Assembly (NCBI RefSeq): GCF_031143425.1
Contig: NC_090448.1
Coordinates: 535,388,313-535,452,312 of the forward strand
Length of the DNA stretch: 64,000 nt
Reading direction: 5' to 3'
Source: Pleurodeles waltl
Lineage: Eukaryota > Chordata > Amphibia > Caudata > Salamandridae
Shown here: positions 22,675-33,443 of the stretch, one piece after another
Numbering within the stretch: position 1 is the stretch's first letter
Layout: each line of letters opens with the position of its first letter
Position numbers and translations under genes: made by a program
Notes under the pieces: generated by a model
The model's database searches: none
The model's input: only the letters and a program-made list of their open reading frames with translations
Told to the model about the DNA's origin: nothing

Positions 22675-23030
22675 ATTCACCGATGAGGAGATAAGTGTCA
22701 TGGTGGATGAAATCATTGGCGTAGAACCACATATATTTGGAGCCCAAGTCAAGCAGACCACTATTACACAGAAAATGGAAATGTGACAAAGAATTGTCGA
22801 CAGAGTGAATTCTGTAAGCAGCTACCCGTGCACAAGGGATGACATCAGGAAGAGGTAGAGCGATTCAAGGGAAAGGTCCATTCCATGGCATTCCAGGAAC
22901 CAGCTTGTGGGACACAAGACTAGATGTGGTCCGCCACCGCCTCCTCCACAGTTCACATCATGGGGGGAGAAGGTCTTGGCCATCCTGCATCCTGAGCACT
23001 TGACAGGAATACCTGGGGTAGTGGAGTTGG
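22675..23030 (+). pseudogene. Myb2 (NAIF1-like) N-terminal exon, Harbinger B
   Basis: Reads FTDEEISVMVDEIIGVEP, a VDRVNSV block, TRDDIRKR and a GPPPPPQFTSWGEKVLAILH segment before a GTAAGTT donor at 23031. It aligns throughout with 10785-10419 of copy A. Several stops and a frameshift (including loss of the Trp after RKR) make it non-functional. The NAIF1-like Myb/SANT fold is expected to bind DNA in the nucleus. Confidence 0.8.
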
Positions 23031-23159
23031 GTAAGTTACAACTACAAAATGTGTCTCTCAAATGTATTGTCATGCATGCCCACTGCTCAACTTTGCCCAC
23101 CTACAACGTCACCCCATTCAAAAGCCCAGTGACCACCTGTCCATAGACCCCTGTCTGGC

Positions 23160-24063
23160 CTCCAACATTTTAATGAGACCCACCTGGGGGGATAACGTAC
23201 CAGTAAGCAGGGTGTACCTCAGGGATTGACAACGCTACAACTCCCAGCAGGCACCATGCTACTATCACCAACACCAGAACACAGTACCCTTTGAAAAAAT
23301 TCCCACATTGAACAACACCACATTGGAGTGTACCAACCTGACGGGCAATTAAATTGATACTGAGTGGGAAGGGCAAGCCATGACAGCAATGCTAAGGCCA
23401 GAAGGCAGCGGGAAGGTCACTTCACTCAGCCACAACTGTGTACTCACCTACTATGACCCTTCTCCCTCTACTCAGCTACTGAACTGTACTCACCTAAGGG
23501 GATCCCATCTAAATACTGTGTGGGGAGGACAAGCAAAGACAGGAATGCTAAGGCCAGAAGACACTGGGAATGTCACTCCACTCAGCCACAACTGTGTACT
23601 CACCTACTAGACCCTTCCCCCTCTACTCAGCTACTGAACTGCACTCACCTGAGGGGATCCCTTCTGTATACTCAGTAGGAAAGACAGGGAAAGACAGCGA
23701 ATGCTAAGGCCAGAAGGTACTGGGAATGTCCCTCCACTCATCCACAACTGTGTACTCACCTACTATGACTCTTCTCCCTCTACTCGGCCACTGAACTGTA
23801 CTCACCTGAGGGGATCCCATCTGTATACTGAGCGGGGAGGACAGGCTAAGACAGCAATGCTAAGGCCAGAAGGCACTGCCAACCCAAAGTAAAACACATG
23901 CCGAATGTGCATCTGTACAAACATCATACCACATCCACTCACAATAAAACAATTATGCACCTGAGAGGATGACTTATGTATGCTCTTTGTAGTAGTTAGT
24001 GTATTGTAAATTGAAAGCCCAGGAGACCCAGTTACTGAATTTCCAAACACCAGGCCAATGTCC
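23160..24063. repeat. ~155-bp tandem array inside the Myb2 intron (about 4 units plus a diverged one)
   Basis: AATGCTAAGGCCAGAAGG recurs at about 23391, 23544, 23700 and 23855 (153-156 bp). Each unit contains CTGTACTCACCT, AGGGGATCCC and CTCCCTCTACTC. The last segment, 24005-24063 (CCAGGAGACCC, CCAAACACCAGGCCAATGT), is directly alignable to the array in copy A read in reverse. Confidence 0.85.
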
Positions 24064-24700
24064 ACAATGACATTGTGTTGCTGTCTGCCAGTTCACTAGT
24101 GAAGTTTACCTACCTGGGAGAGACCAACTTACAGATCATGGTATACTCTGTGATGTGGCTACTGAAGTAGATTAATCTTGAATAGATAAGCCAAGATGAA
24201 AATGGTGTCGACAATAAGAAAAGCCCAACCTGCATGCAAAATCATTGACAAACAAAGGTACAAAGATGCCACATCTAAATGCATGTGGCAGTATACAAAT
24301 ACACAATGCACTGACCATGTGTTAATAAGTAACATATTAAACTACATGGTCCTGGGTCTGTAGGCATGACAGTCTACTAGGTCCCAAGATGAGCTAAGCC
24401 ACATGATGCCCAGCCACTGTTTTCACTGCACTGCTGGAATAATAGGAGTCCATGAACAGTCACCCAAGTACCAAAATACTCACACAACCTGTAGCAAAGT
24501 GACTTGAAATACAATTTATCATCACCTCAATTGTCAGGTTCATACCGTTAATAGCAGGTATGCCTCCCACATAAAGGGAGAAATGGAAAGCCAATGTGCA
24601 TTTCCTATGAAACAAATGTCACTGTAAACCGTTGGAGATACATGTCACAATACAACCTGTAACATCCTGTCCATCACTTCAAAATGTCTATCTGCAAGTG
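24064..24700 (+). other. Myb2 intron, non-repetitive part (Harbinger B)
   Basis: Nothing recognised between the tandem array and the C-terminal exon. Confidence 0.4.
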
Positions 24701-25024
24701 GGAACATGGAGATAACCTCCAGAGACTGCCACTCCCCTCCCCCGGGTGAAACATTTAGTGAAGATACAACTACTTGAATATTTGATGTGTGGACGTTGAG
24801 GACGGTGCTGTCCCATCTGGGGAACCTGGTCAGATGACATCGGTCAGCCTCACCCTGACCACAACAACTCCTTCCAGCCCTGTTGCATCAACATCTCAGG
24901 CAACCTTTTGCCCCCAAGCTTGTGTCCTGAGGACAGAATCCACCATTGTGTTCCACCCAGGCCAGGTACCGGAGTATCATCTAGACACCTCAGACAATGA
25001 CGGACCTGAAGTAAACTCTTTCTG
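24700..25024 (+). pseudogene. Myb2 C-terminal exon, Harbinger B
   Basis: Contains DVEDGAVPSGEPGQM and a Thr/Ser/Pro-rich linker (SLTLTTTTPSSPVASTSQAT), corresponding to copy A 8460-8320. It ends at a TGA at 25023-25025, before the coiled-coil region that is still visible in copy A, so the C-terminus has been lost or replaced. The upstream boundary is approximate because the acceptor is decayed. Confidence 0.7.
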
Positions 25025-25029
25025 ATGAA

Positions 25030-26370
25030 ACTCTTTTGTGTACCACAGAATCACTCTGTTTACTGTTCTACAAACATTTATTATTTTCCAGGATAGTAGG
25101 ACACTGGACTTTGAACTTCAAATGTTGTGGCAGCTACTCTAATGACTAATTCCACAATGACTGATCCCTTCACTGTTTCTGTTTGTTATTTCTCATTACG
25201 TTGCACCTTTAACTTAAGAACTCCTATAAATAAACACAATTAGTACTCTATGTATGTGCAATAGTGATTGTTTTGGGAGGGTTTTGGAATGTGCAATGTG
25301 AAAAGCATATGATGTTGATGAGATACAGGTGAAAATCTCAATTTAAGGAGGGACAGATCACAGGCTGGGTCAGGCTGAATATCACTACCAACACAAATAC
25401 ACAAGTGGCCTGTCACCCAAAAATTATTGAACTGCGCCGTACAGCCTATAGGCTGCAAATATGTCTGGACTGTAATAGCCAAGAATGACTGAACATTGAT
25501 TTACTTCTATAGGTATCCCAAAGTACTGTCCACTTGACAATCAGAAAAAGGGCTACGTCAGACCCTGTACCATAGAATAGGCAAACAGATAGGTACATAT
25601 TTTCCCCAGCATGACACAGACAGAGGACAGTACAGCGGTCCCTAGTCTGAGGCCCATCCTATTCGAATGGTTAGATATTCACTGCCATGTCACACACCTA
25701 TGTCAGTGTAATGGCACAGCCACTGTGGCTTGCAATGAGGAAACACATCGACAGCTACATACAGGGCATATAGTAACATTGTCAACACAATGTGAAGGAA
25801 GAATGCAAGGATTGGCCACAAAAACATGTCACAAGGGCACATGACCACACAAGTGAGACCATTGGATAAACATACCTGGCCAAACAGGTCCATTGTCAAG
25901 CTCAGCTAACTCCCCTCCCACTGTCCAGGAAGCCACACAAACCAAATATGCAATAAACAGTACCTGGATCCATTCCATGGCCCATTCACATGTCAGACTA
26001 GCCACTCTCACCTGCCAATGACACAACTCTGAAATGTCCACTTGAGGGTGGCATGGGGATGAGACCTGGAAGGAAAAAGTCACATACAAGGAGTTTAAGC
26101 AGGGAAAGACATTCATGAAACACAAAAGTCAGTCAAATGTTCTGTAGTTTCACTGATAGTGCAATATGTCTGCACATATCAAAGGAGATGCTCAAGAGAG
26201 GGACATCTTAAAGTCTGATGTAGCCAGCAAACCGTTGCACTATGATGCATTGCATTGCATAAAATGTCCTGTCTCAGGGTAAGAGATATACCTGTCACAA
26301 CATATCATGACCTGTACAGCACCCCATGCAATATGAGTAATCACAGTACATCAGGTACTTACACTCAGGG
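25030..26370. other. Non-coding interior of Harbinger B
   Basis: Region between the convergent 3' ends of Myb2 and the transposase. No gene or known repeat recognised. Confidence 0.45.
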
Positions 26371-26374
26371 GAAG

Positions 26375-27690
26375 TACTGATTGATGAGATCTGCCTGCAT
26401 GTCTCCACCTTCATCCTCATCACTGTCATCCTCACTTGGTATTTCCGGATTCTCACCCCGTGGCACTGCCAGCTCCCCCTCTTCAGAAATGTATGGGATG
26501 CTCCTCCTCAGGGCAAGGTTTTGGAGCATGCAGCAGGCCACAATGATCTTACAAACATTTGTAGGTTAGTAGAGGAAAGCTCCACCTGTTTTGTCAATGC
26601 TACAGAATCTCATCTTCAGGAGCCCAAAAGCCCTCTCCATGACATGGCGTGTACTCCCATATGCCTTGTTGAAGCGGAATTCCCCTGGTGTAGCTGGGTT
26701 TCTCACAGGTGTTAACAACCAGGGACGATTTGGGTACCCAGAATCCCCTGCAAGGCAAGGCAAAATATGTGCAACCATGAGTACAGAGCAAAGTGTCACA
26801 GACAGCAGACATGATACATACATACACACATGACTGATGTGACTTACCAATGAGGCCCTCTCTGGGTACAGTCGTGTTATCAGCTGTGGAATAGCCCTGT
26901 TTCGCATGATGAAGGCATCATGGACTGAACCAGGGTACAGAGCACAGACTTGGGAAATGTAGAGTTCCGCCAAGCACACTACTTGGACATTGATAGAATT
27001 ACAAGTTTTTCCCTGTTCCGTTAAACCTGTTCAGTGCTAAGCGGTGGAACCAAGGCTACATGGCTACCATCCAGTGCTTAATTTGAGCTGGTGGTTTCCG
27101 GTGCAGGCACCAGCACTTATTTTTGAGGGCTGGGACTTAGCAGAGAGTAGCTGTAAATGGATTAAGGAGGCCCGAGATTGCTTGCACATTTAAATGCAGC
27201 AACCGCATGTTTCAAAAGAGAGCTTTGGGCACCAGCACGTTTTTATTTACAAATTAAGCACCAGTACCATCAGTGGCTCCAACAACATGTGGGATGTTTG
27301 CTAAACCATATAATTCTGCTTTCACATGCACAAAATCCTCACGTTGAGGAAACTGGATGTTGCTGTCGAGGTGTTTCAACAGTGTTGAGAGGACATCCTT
27401 CAATATCAAACATAGGCTGGGACATCCCAGAAGAAAGGGGCACTGTATTTTGGAAGGGCCCTGTGGCCAGGAAGTGTAGCACTGACTTGACTTGTACATT
27501 GGGTGGTATGCTATTTGGATGACGGATGGATGGCATCAAATCTGGCTCCAACTAATGACATAGATCCATGATTGTCTGCCCGTCTAGGTGGTAGATCTGA
27601 ATCACAAATCTGTCCTCCATGGTCTGCAAGTCAGTGAGTGGACGGTACACAGGAGGGTGTCTAATCTGTCTCCTCCCAGGGTTACTATGT
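26375..27690 (-). pseudogene. HARBI1-like Harbinger transposase, nearly full length (copy B)
   Basis: Read on the minus strand. The N-terminal region contains EPDLMPSIRHP and VLHFLATGPFQNTVPLSSGM (27550-27420); then VGATDGT at 27286-27266 with the first catalytic Asp; then ISQVCALYPGSVHDAFIMRN (about 26960-26900) with the second Asp. A 100-bp intron follows (26847-26748, GTAAGT...GCAG). Exon 2 has GDSGYPN, then VMERAFGLLKMRF with the catalytic Glu, CCMLQN, and an acidic end. The DDE triad is therefore recognisable. Defects: a hAT insertion at 27072-27263, a frameshift near 27400, and stops near 27020, 26985 and 26568. Divergent from Myb1, which starts at 28356. Confidence 0.9.
27072..27263. 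mobile_element. Short hAT element inserted in the Harbinger transposase
   Basis: Begins CAGTGCTTAATTTG and ends CAAATTAAGCACCA, the same family as 12708-13046 with one degraded end base. Flanking octamers CTACCATC (27064-27071) and GTACCATC (27264-27271) differ at one position. On the transposase strand the duplicated bases are GATGGTA, the codons of the first catalytic Asp-Gly. Confidence 0.85.
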
Positions 27691-27699
27691 GAGCCAAAA

Positions 27700-28350
27700 A
27701 ACAAACAAGGCAGTCACTCAATGTGTCCTTACATTTGACATGTAACATGTGTGATATCACATGTTATGTTTGTCACTGTAAACATTATGTGCAAACACAC
27801 CAGGGCTAAGCCTTGTACTTCCTCGGAAGTTAATACCCTCATAATTAATATATGTGTAGCAATCATCTTTATGGACAGAAAGCTCATGGTCAGATGACTA
27901 CCTGAACGGCCTGTGATTTAATGCACAACTTCCTAGGTCACATATGTGGGAGAGGGTGGTGGCTGGCAATAGGATTCACTTACATGACCTGACTAGGACA
28001 GTATTCAATATCCTTCAGAACATCATTTATTTGATTAGTGACACATCAAATTATGTCATGTAATTGCTTCATTTGGCTCACAAATGGCAGATGCCTGACC
28101 CACTCCACTGGACAATAGGAATCACCTTCGACCGCCGGCATGGCGGTAGGCGGCTACTACCGTGGCAGACAGTGCCATAGGATAACTTTGCTGCCTGTGG
28201 TGCTCTTGGGCCAATGGCAGTGTCCGCCGGTGCTGACCGTTGTCTATGTGGCAGGCGTCACCACCATTTTCTGCAGAATCCCTTACTTGACTCCTGAGAC
28301 TACTGCCAGCAAGACCTCCCCAACCTGAGCTGCTGTACTGCCTGTGGGAG
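27700..28350. promoter_or_regulatory. Shared spacer between transposase and Myb1, Harbinger B
   Basis: About 650 bp between the divergent genes. 28130-28330 is GC-rich with CGCCGG and GGCGGT blocks and is related to 5000-5230 of copy A. Inferred bidirectional promoter; start sites are not visible. Confidence 0.4.
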
Positions 28351-28355
28351 CAATC

Positions 28356-28469
28356 ATGCCGTGACCAACAGGTGATAGGGCCCCTGCCTTCTCACCAGAA
28401 GAACTGGAGAAGCTGGTGGAGGAGGTCCTACCCCTGTATGAACAGCCCTATGGTGCATCAGAGGAGCAA
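28356..28469 (+). pseudogene. Myb1 exon 1, Harbinger B
   Basis: ATG at 28356, then FSPEELEKLVEEVLPLYEQP: the first helix of the SANT-like domain. A TGA is the third codon, and the donor found intact in copy A is mutated here (AAGTTTCC). Confidence 0.75.
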
Positions 28470-28479
28470 GTTTCCATCT

Positions 28480-30079
28480 ACTTCTACCTATCTCAGCTTT
28501 CGTTAGCCTGTGTTTAGGCCCAGTTAGTCAGCTGGTGTCTGCAAATAATTATTTTATGCTGTAAATATGTATGGGTGGTTGAGTGAATTAGCAGGTATCC
28601 ATGTCAAGTGAAAGGTTTGAAGTTGTGAGAAAATGTGGTGAGCGTAAATTGAGTGTTCCCTGAACGAAGTTGCGTTGGATGCACATGGCTAAATGAATTG
28701 CCATGAAAGCCATCCCTATTGAAATTATTCCAGAAAAGGTCTGTAAAGTGTAGTCATGTGGTTGCATGGCAGCAGGGGGGTTGATGGCATGTCTTGTGTG
28801 TAGTTTGAGTCCCATTTGTGTTTAAACACTGTTTACACATAGGTCTGTGGCCACATTTGGCCTTGTTGGACAGTTGCACTGAAGCCAGGTATTGACTCAT
28901 TATGCCCCTCAGATCTCGACATAGGCACTCATTGTAAAATGGCTATGGACTACATAATTAACTCTGTTGCACATGATTAGTAGAACATGGTATGATGTGT
29001 AGGTCTGTCTGCTCAGCCTTCAGAGAATAGTGCATGTGCACGTCTGCCCATTAGATTACTTGACATCTGTCCTGGTATTGGGTCGCATTTTGCACCGCAA
29101 TTGTGACACTGTGCCCACTCCATGATTCCCTGGCCAACATGTGATGGTGTCATTACATGCCTCTCTGCCTATCTACAGCTTCTTAGGCCAATGTACACTC
29201 ATCACCATGGGATTTGCACTGGGGCAGCATCATCATATGTGCCTAATCTAATAATTTAATTTTTGACAACATGTGTTATCAAGCCATTACAGTTCCCTTG
29301 ATCACTCAGCCATATTGTCTCTACTTTACAGCACTGATTTGTGCCCTACATGCACTTTTATTTTTGGACATTGCACATCAACAAGGAATGTGCTGTTTTA
29401 TAATGTGCCCTGATGGTGGACTCTGTGTTTATGGTTATGAAGTTTGACATGTGCGATGCTGGACAGGCACTTCGCTATAGTTTCACAGTATCTATGTCCA
29501 CACATGTGTGGATGTATGTAGCTACTGATTGATGTGACACTGAAAACTTCCACCCCATGAAATAGCATGTGCCTGCATCTGTCTCAGCATGTGTGTACAC
29601 ATGGACAGGATTGCCTCTATGTTTGCTCCACCTGTCACTCCCTTCAATGCGGTCAATGCACAGTGGGTCTGTCAGTAGGCTTGTTGTTACATCTAATGAC
29701 TTTTAGCAGCATGTGATATGTGGAGGTTGTGTATCTTTTTGCGCATTGTTTGCAGTGAGCTGTAGTTATCACTTGCCACTTTGTGGGATATGTTTAATCT
29801 TGCACCTAATAAATGTCAGGTGATCATGTCATGATTCACAAAAGTTACAGTATTGACAACTGGTCAGTAGCGGGCCTGAGCTTTGGGGTGTCTAGTGCAC
29901 CCAAATGGGGAGTGTTTGCAGTCATGTCCTTGTGTATAATGACTGGTATGTGCAACAGGTGGACTGGAAGGTTAAGACAGGATGTTCTAGGTTTGATACA
30001 TTGATATGTATGCAAATCTGCTATTTTTTTGATGGACTTGTGGACATGATTTCTTGTCTTGTTTTATGCCTCCATGGAG
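28480..30079 (+). other. Myb1 intron 1, Harbinger B
   Basis: No gene or known repeat seen in 1.6 kb of intronic sequence. Confidence 0.45.
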
Positions 30080-30354
30080 ATCCACGCCCATCAGAAGAAG
30101 GGGATATGGAGAGCCATCGCCAAGAAGGTGCGGATCCTGGGGGTTTGCAGCCAGCGGACCACCCACTGTCAGAAGAGGTGGGAGAACCTGAGATGCTGGA
30201 CCTGAAAGACCGAAGAGACCCTGCTGGAAATGTCCTCTCAACGGACACAGGGTGCCCATCAGACAATGACTTCCCCCCCCAATGGCCCACATTTTGGCGG
30301 TGGCCTATCCGGCCTTGGATGGGCATTTGAGGGCAGCACAGCATCTACATGTGG
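30080..30354 (+). pseudogene. Myb1 exon 2 with SANT/Myb core, Harbinger B
   Basis: Encodes HAHQKKGIWRAIAKKVRILG, then CQKRWENLRCW, then a basic stretch and ILAVAYPALDGHLRAA before a GTAAGTAC donor at 30355. The regularly spaced Trp residues (GIW, KRW, RCW) are the hallmark of Myb/SANT-type DNA-binding domains of Harbinger partners. One TGA follows RCWT, and the long C run near 30270 shifts the frame. The counterpart is missing from copy A. Confidence 0.85.
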
Positions 30355-30355
30355 G

Positions 30356-32224
30356 TAAGTACATATATGTATGACATGCTTGCCCCTTTGACAAGTGATT
30401 GAGTGAGGGACAGACTGCTCCTCCTGACAATGTGGCATGTGTCACATATCTTCCGGCATTCAATTTTTGGAGAAAGGCCATGTGTCCCCAAATGGTGTGC
30501 TCATCCTTTAGTAGATGGGAGCTAGTACTATACTATGGTGAACCCTCAGTATAATTGACCAGCAGTGAGCACATATGTCAGTGTGAGGTGTCCAGCAAAG
30601 TGTTGCAAAAAACCTGCTGAATGTAACTTTGCACACAGGAACCACTCCAGACAAATGTTACAGTCCAAAGGTGTGTAGGATGTGGGCCACTGTCCTCTGG
30701 CATGGGTCTCGGGATATGTGTAGGTTAACATCTTCCACCTAGAGTCAAGTTTTCTACATTGTATGTTGCGTGCTTGTGCCTCACAGCAGTCTGTGCTGCA
30801 TGGGTGCCCATTATACATGTAACATGACTTACATGGCAAATGTCTTGGCAGCTGTAACAAGGGACTTGCCCTTGGTAAGAGGGGACTGTGCATTCCATTG
30901 GGTGATGCGTCATCAGTGTAGTCAACATTCCTTGTGCCTACGTGTCTGCATCTGGTCCATTTCCAACATGGGACATATCTATGCATGAGATGTAGGCATG
31001 TGATAGCTATGGAGATGGCATGATATCCCAGATCCCTTACATATGTGTCCATGGATTCCTGTTGTAGTCATGATACTACAATGATTGTCCATTTACTCTG
31101 ATATTCCAGACATGACTGTGTCACCATCATATGTTGTCAGACAGATACATTCATGCCTCATAGTATGTTGTTAGTCATGTGTAACAGCAGTAGGCATGAG
31201 GGACATGGTGTTGATTCACTTGATGATGATTTTGTAACCTTGATGTGATATGATGTTTATTGGCCCCCAGAACTTGTGTGTTGCTTGGGAATTGTGCCCT
31301 GACTGTATGGATGCATCATGGATTGACGTGTAGTGATGTCAGCATGACATGTGTTTTGGGTCAGGGATTCCCCACAGACAGATGCCTTGCTTATCATGTC
31401 TGTGATATGGTTAGTGATGTTGTTTATCATTGTAAAACAATATGTTGTCTTCCTGATAGTGATTGCAAGGTCTGTGTCCCTCCTTCCTGCACAGTACAGT
31501 TATCTAGTAAAGATACACCTAAAAGTACAGATGGACATGGGTGGGAGAAATTTGTTGGGCTATCCTGGCCCTTACTAGACCATTTATTTGTGTATTCAGG
31601 AGACATCTCTGCATGAGCTATGGGACCTGACTTCCATGTAGTTTGTTGAAACTTCAGATGCGTGCCACATACCAGCCTTGACTCACTTTGGTAAGGTGTG
31701 ACTTGTGGAGCTTTACGTTGTTATGTTGTGTCCCTAGTGAAATTGATGTTTCCATGTCACCTAATTCAGGCATGGTATGATTTAAGCATTATTGATTGCC
31801 TTTCCTTAGCATCATCACTTTTCCATGAGACATCAGATCAGTGCAATTTAGATGTGTGTATAGGTATGTGTCAGTGTAATTGTTAGGGTATCTTAAGGAG
31901 GGATCCATAGTTTGGCTCCTGGTTTCATGTGGTGCTGGATGTTGCCAAGTTTGTTGTGGAGTGGTCACCTAGTTGTGGTGTGCTTGGTGTACTAGCTATA
32001 CTTCATCCATGTCATTGTAGTTATGTGACACTAGAACTTGCTAATGTGTTTCTTTTGGGATTCCAGATGGTGTGCATGTTTTTGTATTGGCACATGACAG
32101 TGGCACTTTGCTGTCACTTCTTGCGTGGGGTCAGTTGACATAATAGAATTTTTTGCCTCTCTGATATGTAATTGCACTGTCTTCATGTTGATGTCTTAAC
32201 CTTACTTTTTTTTTTTTCTGGGAG
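30356..32224 (+). other. Myb1 intron 2, Harbinger B
   Basis: 1.87 kb of TG-rich sequence without recognisable genes, ending in a T-run and AG acceptor at 32223-32224. Confidence 0.5.
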
Positions 32225-32727
32225 CATCAGCCCCAGCAGATGAAGGAGAGGGGGCAGTGCCAAGTGGGGAAGTATTTGACCACAGGACCTCAGGTCCCGA
32301 CACCACTGACAGCGAGGGACCTAGTGTCCCAGAGGGTGAGGGGAATGCCATGTTGGAGCACGGATCAACAACTTCATCCACCGATTCTTCATCCAGCGGC
32401 CACTACCTAGTGGTTGCGGACCCATCGGGGACCACACCTGTACCACTTTTGTCCGCCACCATCCATTCTATCACCGCCATCCCTGTTGCTCCTCATCCAG
32501 TTGGTCGTGCCCGCTCACCCAAGAGGGTGGGCGTCTCCTCTGCTGTAGGCACCTCTGCCCCCGTTAACCCTGCTGCCCTCAGTGAGGAGGCTATTGACCT
32601 ACTGAGGTCTATCTCTGTGGGTCAGATGGCCATTGTGAATGCGATCCAGGGCCTGGCAAGCCAGATCCAACAAAACATTGCATTCCTGGAGGGCACTCAT
32701 AGTGCGATTTCTGGCCTAGATAGATAA
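32225..32727 (+). pseudogene. Myb1 exon 3 (C-terminal), Harbinger B
   Basis: Open for about 156 codons from 32257. It starts with a Ser/Thr/Glu/Gly-rich acidic stretch (SGPDTTDSEGPSVPEGEG) and continues to ALSEEAIDLLRSISVGQMAI and AIQGLASQIQQNIAF, a predicted coiled-coil, ending at a TAG (32725-32727). Copy A continues about 30 residues farther, so this stop is premature. It is the best-preserved reading frame of this copy. Confidence 0.78.
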
Positions 32728-33251
32728 TTTCAAGCTCTGGGCTCCACACTTACACTGACAGCAGCCAGTCACCTCTTGTCTTCCATCCCCCTCCACCTTC
32801 CTCTTCCCAGTCCGAATCCCCCCTTCCCCAACCCACCCAAAGCACACAGACACACTTGCATACATTCGCCTGAACAGATACTGGTAGCACAACAAACACA
32901 AGCACCACAAGACACACCACCGGCACGCACACAAACAACATCCACCTGCAGACACAGCAACAGTCATGACTTCCCCTGACCCCCCCCCCCAGCATCACAC
33001 ACATGACATCTGTCATGCCTGCAGGCACTGCACCAGCGGAAACATGGTCTATACCATTATGTTTGTTGCTCCAGCAGACCGCGGAAGTCTGTACTGCCTG
33101 GGGGTGGCGGTGGACTGCTGGCAGTCTCCTATTTCCTTTGCTCCCAATATCATGATATGGAACTCTGCTCCACCAGACTCCATGTTGGCTGTGGTCGGAC
33201 CACCACAGCCAACATGGAGGTCACGGGACCACCAAACTCGTAATGAGGCTC
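32728..33251. repeat. Right subterminal region and TIR of Harbinger B
   Basis: C-rich former 3' coding/UTR sequence, then a GC-rich subterminal block with 17-bp inverted arms CTCCATGTTGGCTGTGG/CCACAGCCAACATGGAG (about 33179-33222) just inside the TIR. Confidence 0.7.
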
Positions 33252-33443
33252 ATGGTGTCCATAGGAGATGAAAAAATATGTGTCAATTACAATATTAGCA
33301 AACAAGAACTTTGTGCAGTAAAGGGAACAATAACAGTGGTCACAAATTCCCAAACCTGTGCAAAAACAGAGGATTAGCAATAAAAATGAGTAATATGTAT
33401 AGTAGTTACAAGATATTTATGTTAGACTGACAAAGGGGACCAG

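Larger units (their letters stand above)
22034..33251 (+). mobile_element. Large three-gene Harbinger DNA transposon, copy B
   Basis: Left end AGAGTCGATTACAAGTTTGG continuing TGGTC, right end GACCACCAAACTCGTAATGA followed by GGCTC: a TIR pair related to the MITE at 42185. It holds Myb2 on + (22675-25024), the transposase on - (27690 to 26375) and Myb1 on + (28356-32727). The order is the same as in copy A but the whole element is inverted relative to it. A hAT element has inserted into the transposase. All genes carry stops or frameshifts, so the copy is dead. Length about 11.2 kb. The target duplication is too decayed to call. Confidence 0.85.

Noticed and set aside
22274..22675. 133-codon plus-strand frame rich in His and Thr
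   Set aside because: CA-rich subterminal sequence of Harbinger B; no counterpart frame in copy A.
32750..33028. Cys/Val-rich minus-strand frame resembling a membrane protein
   Set aside because: Antisense of the C-rich Myb1 3' region of Harbinger B; composition artefact.
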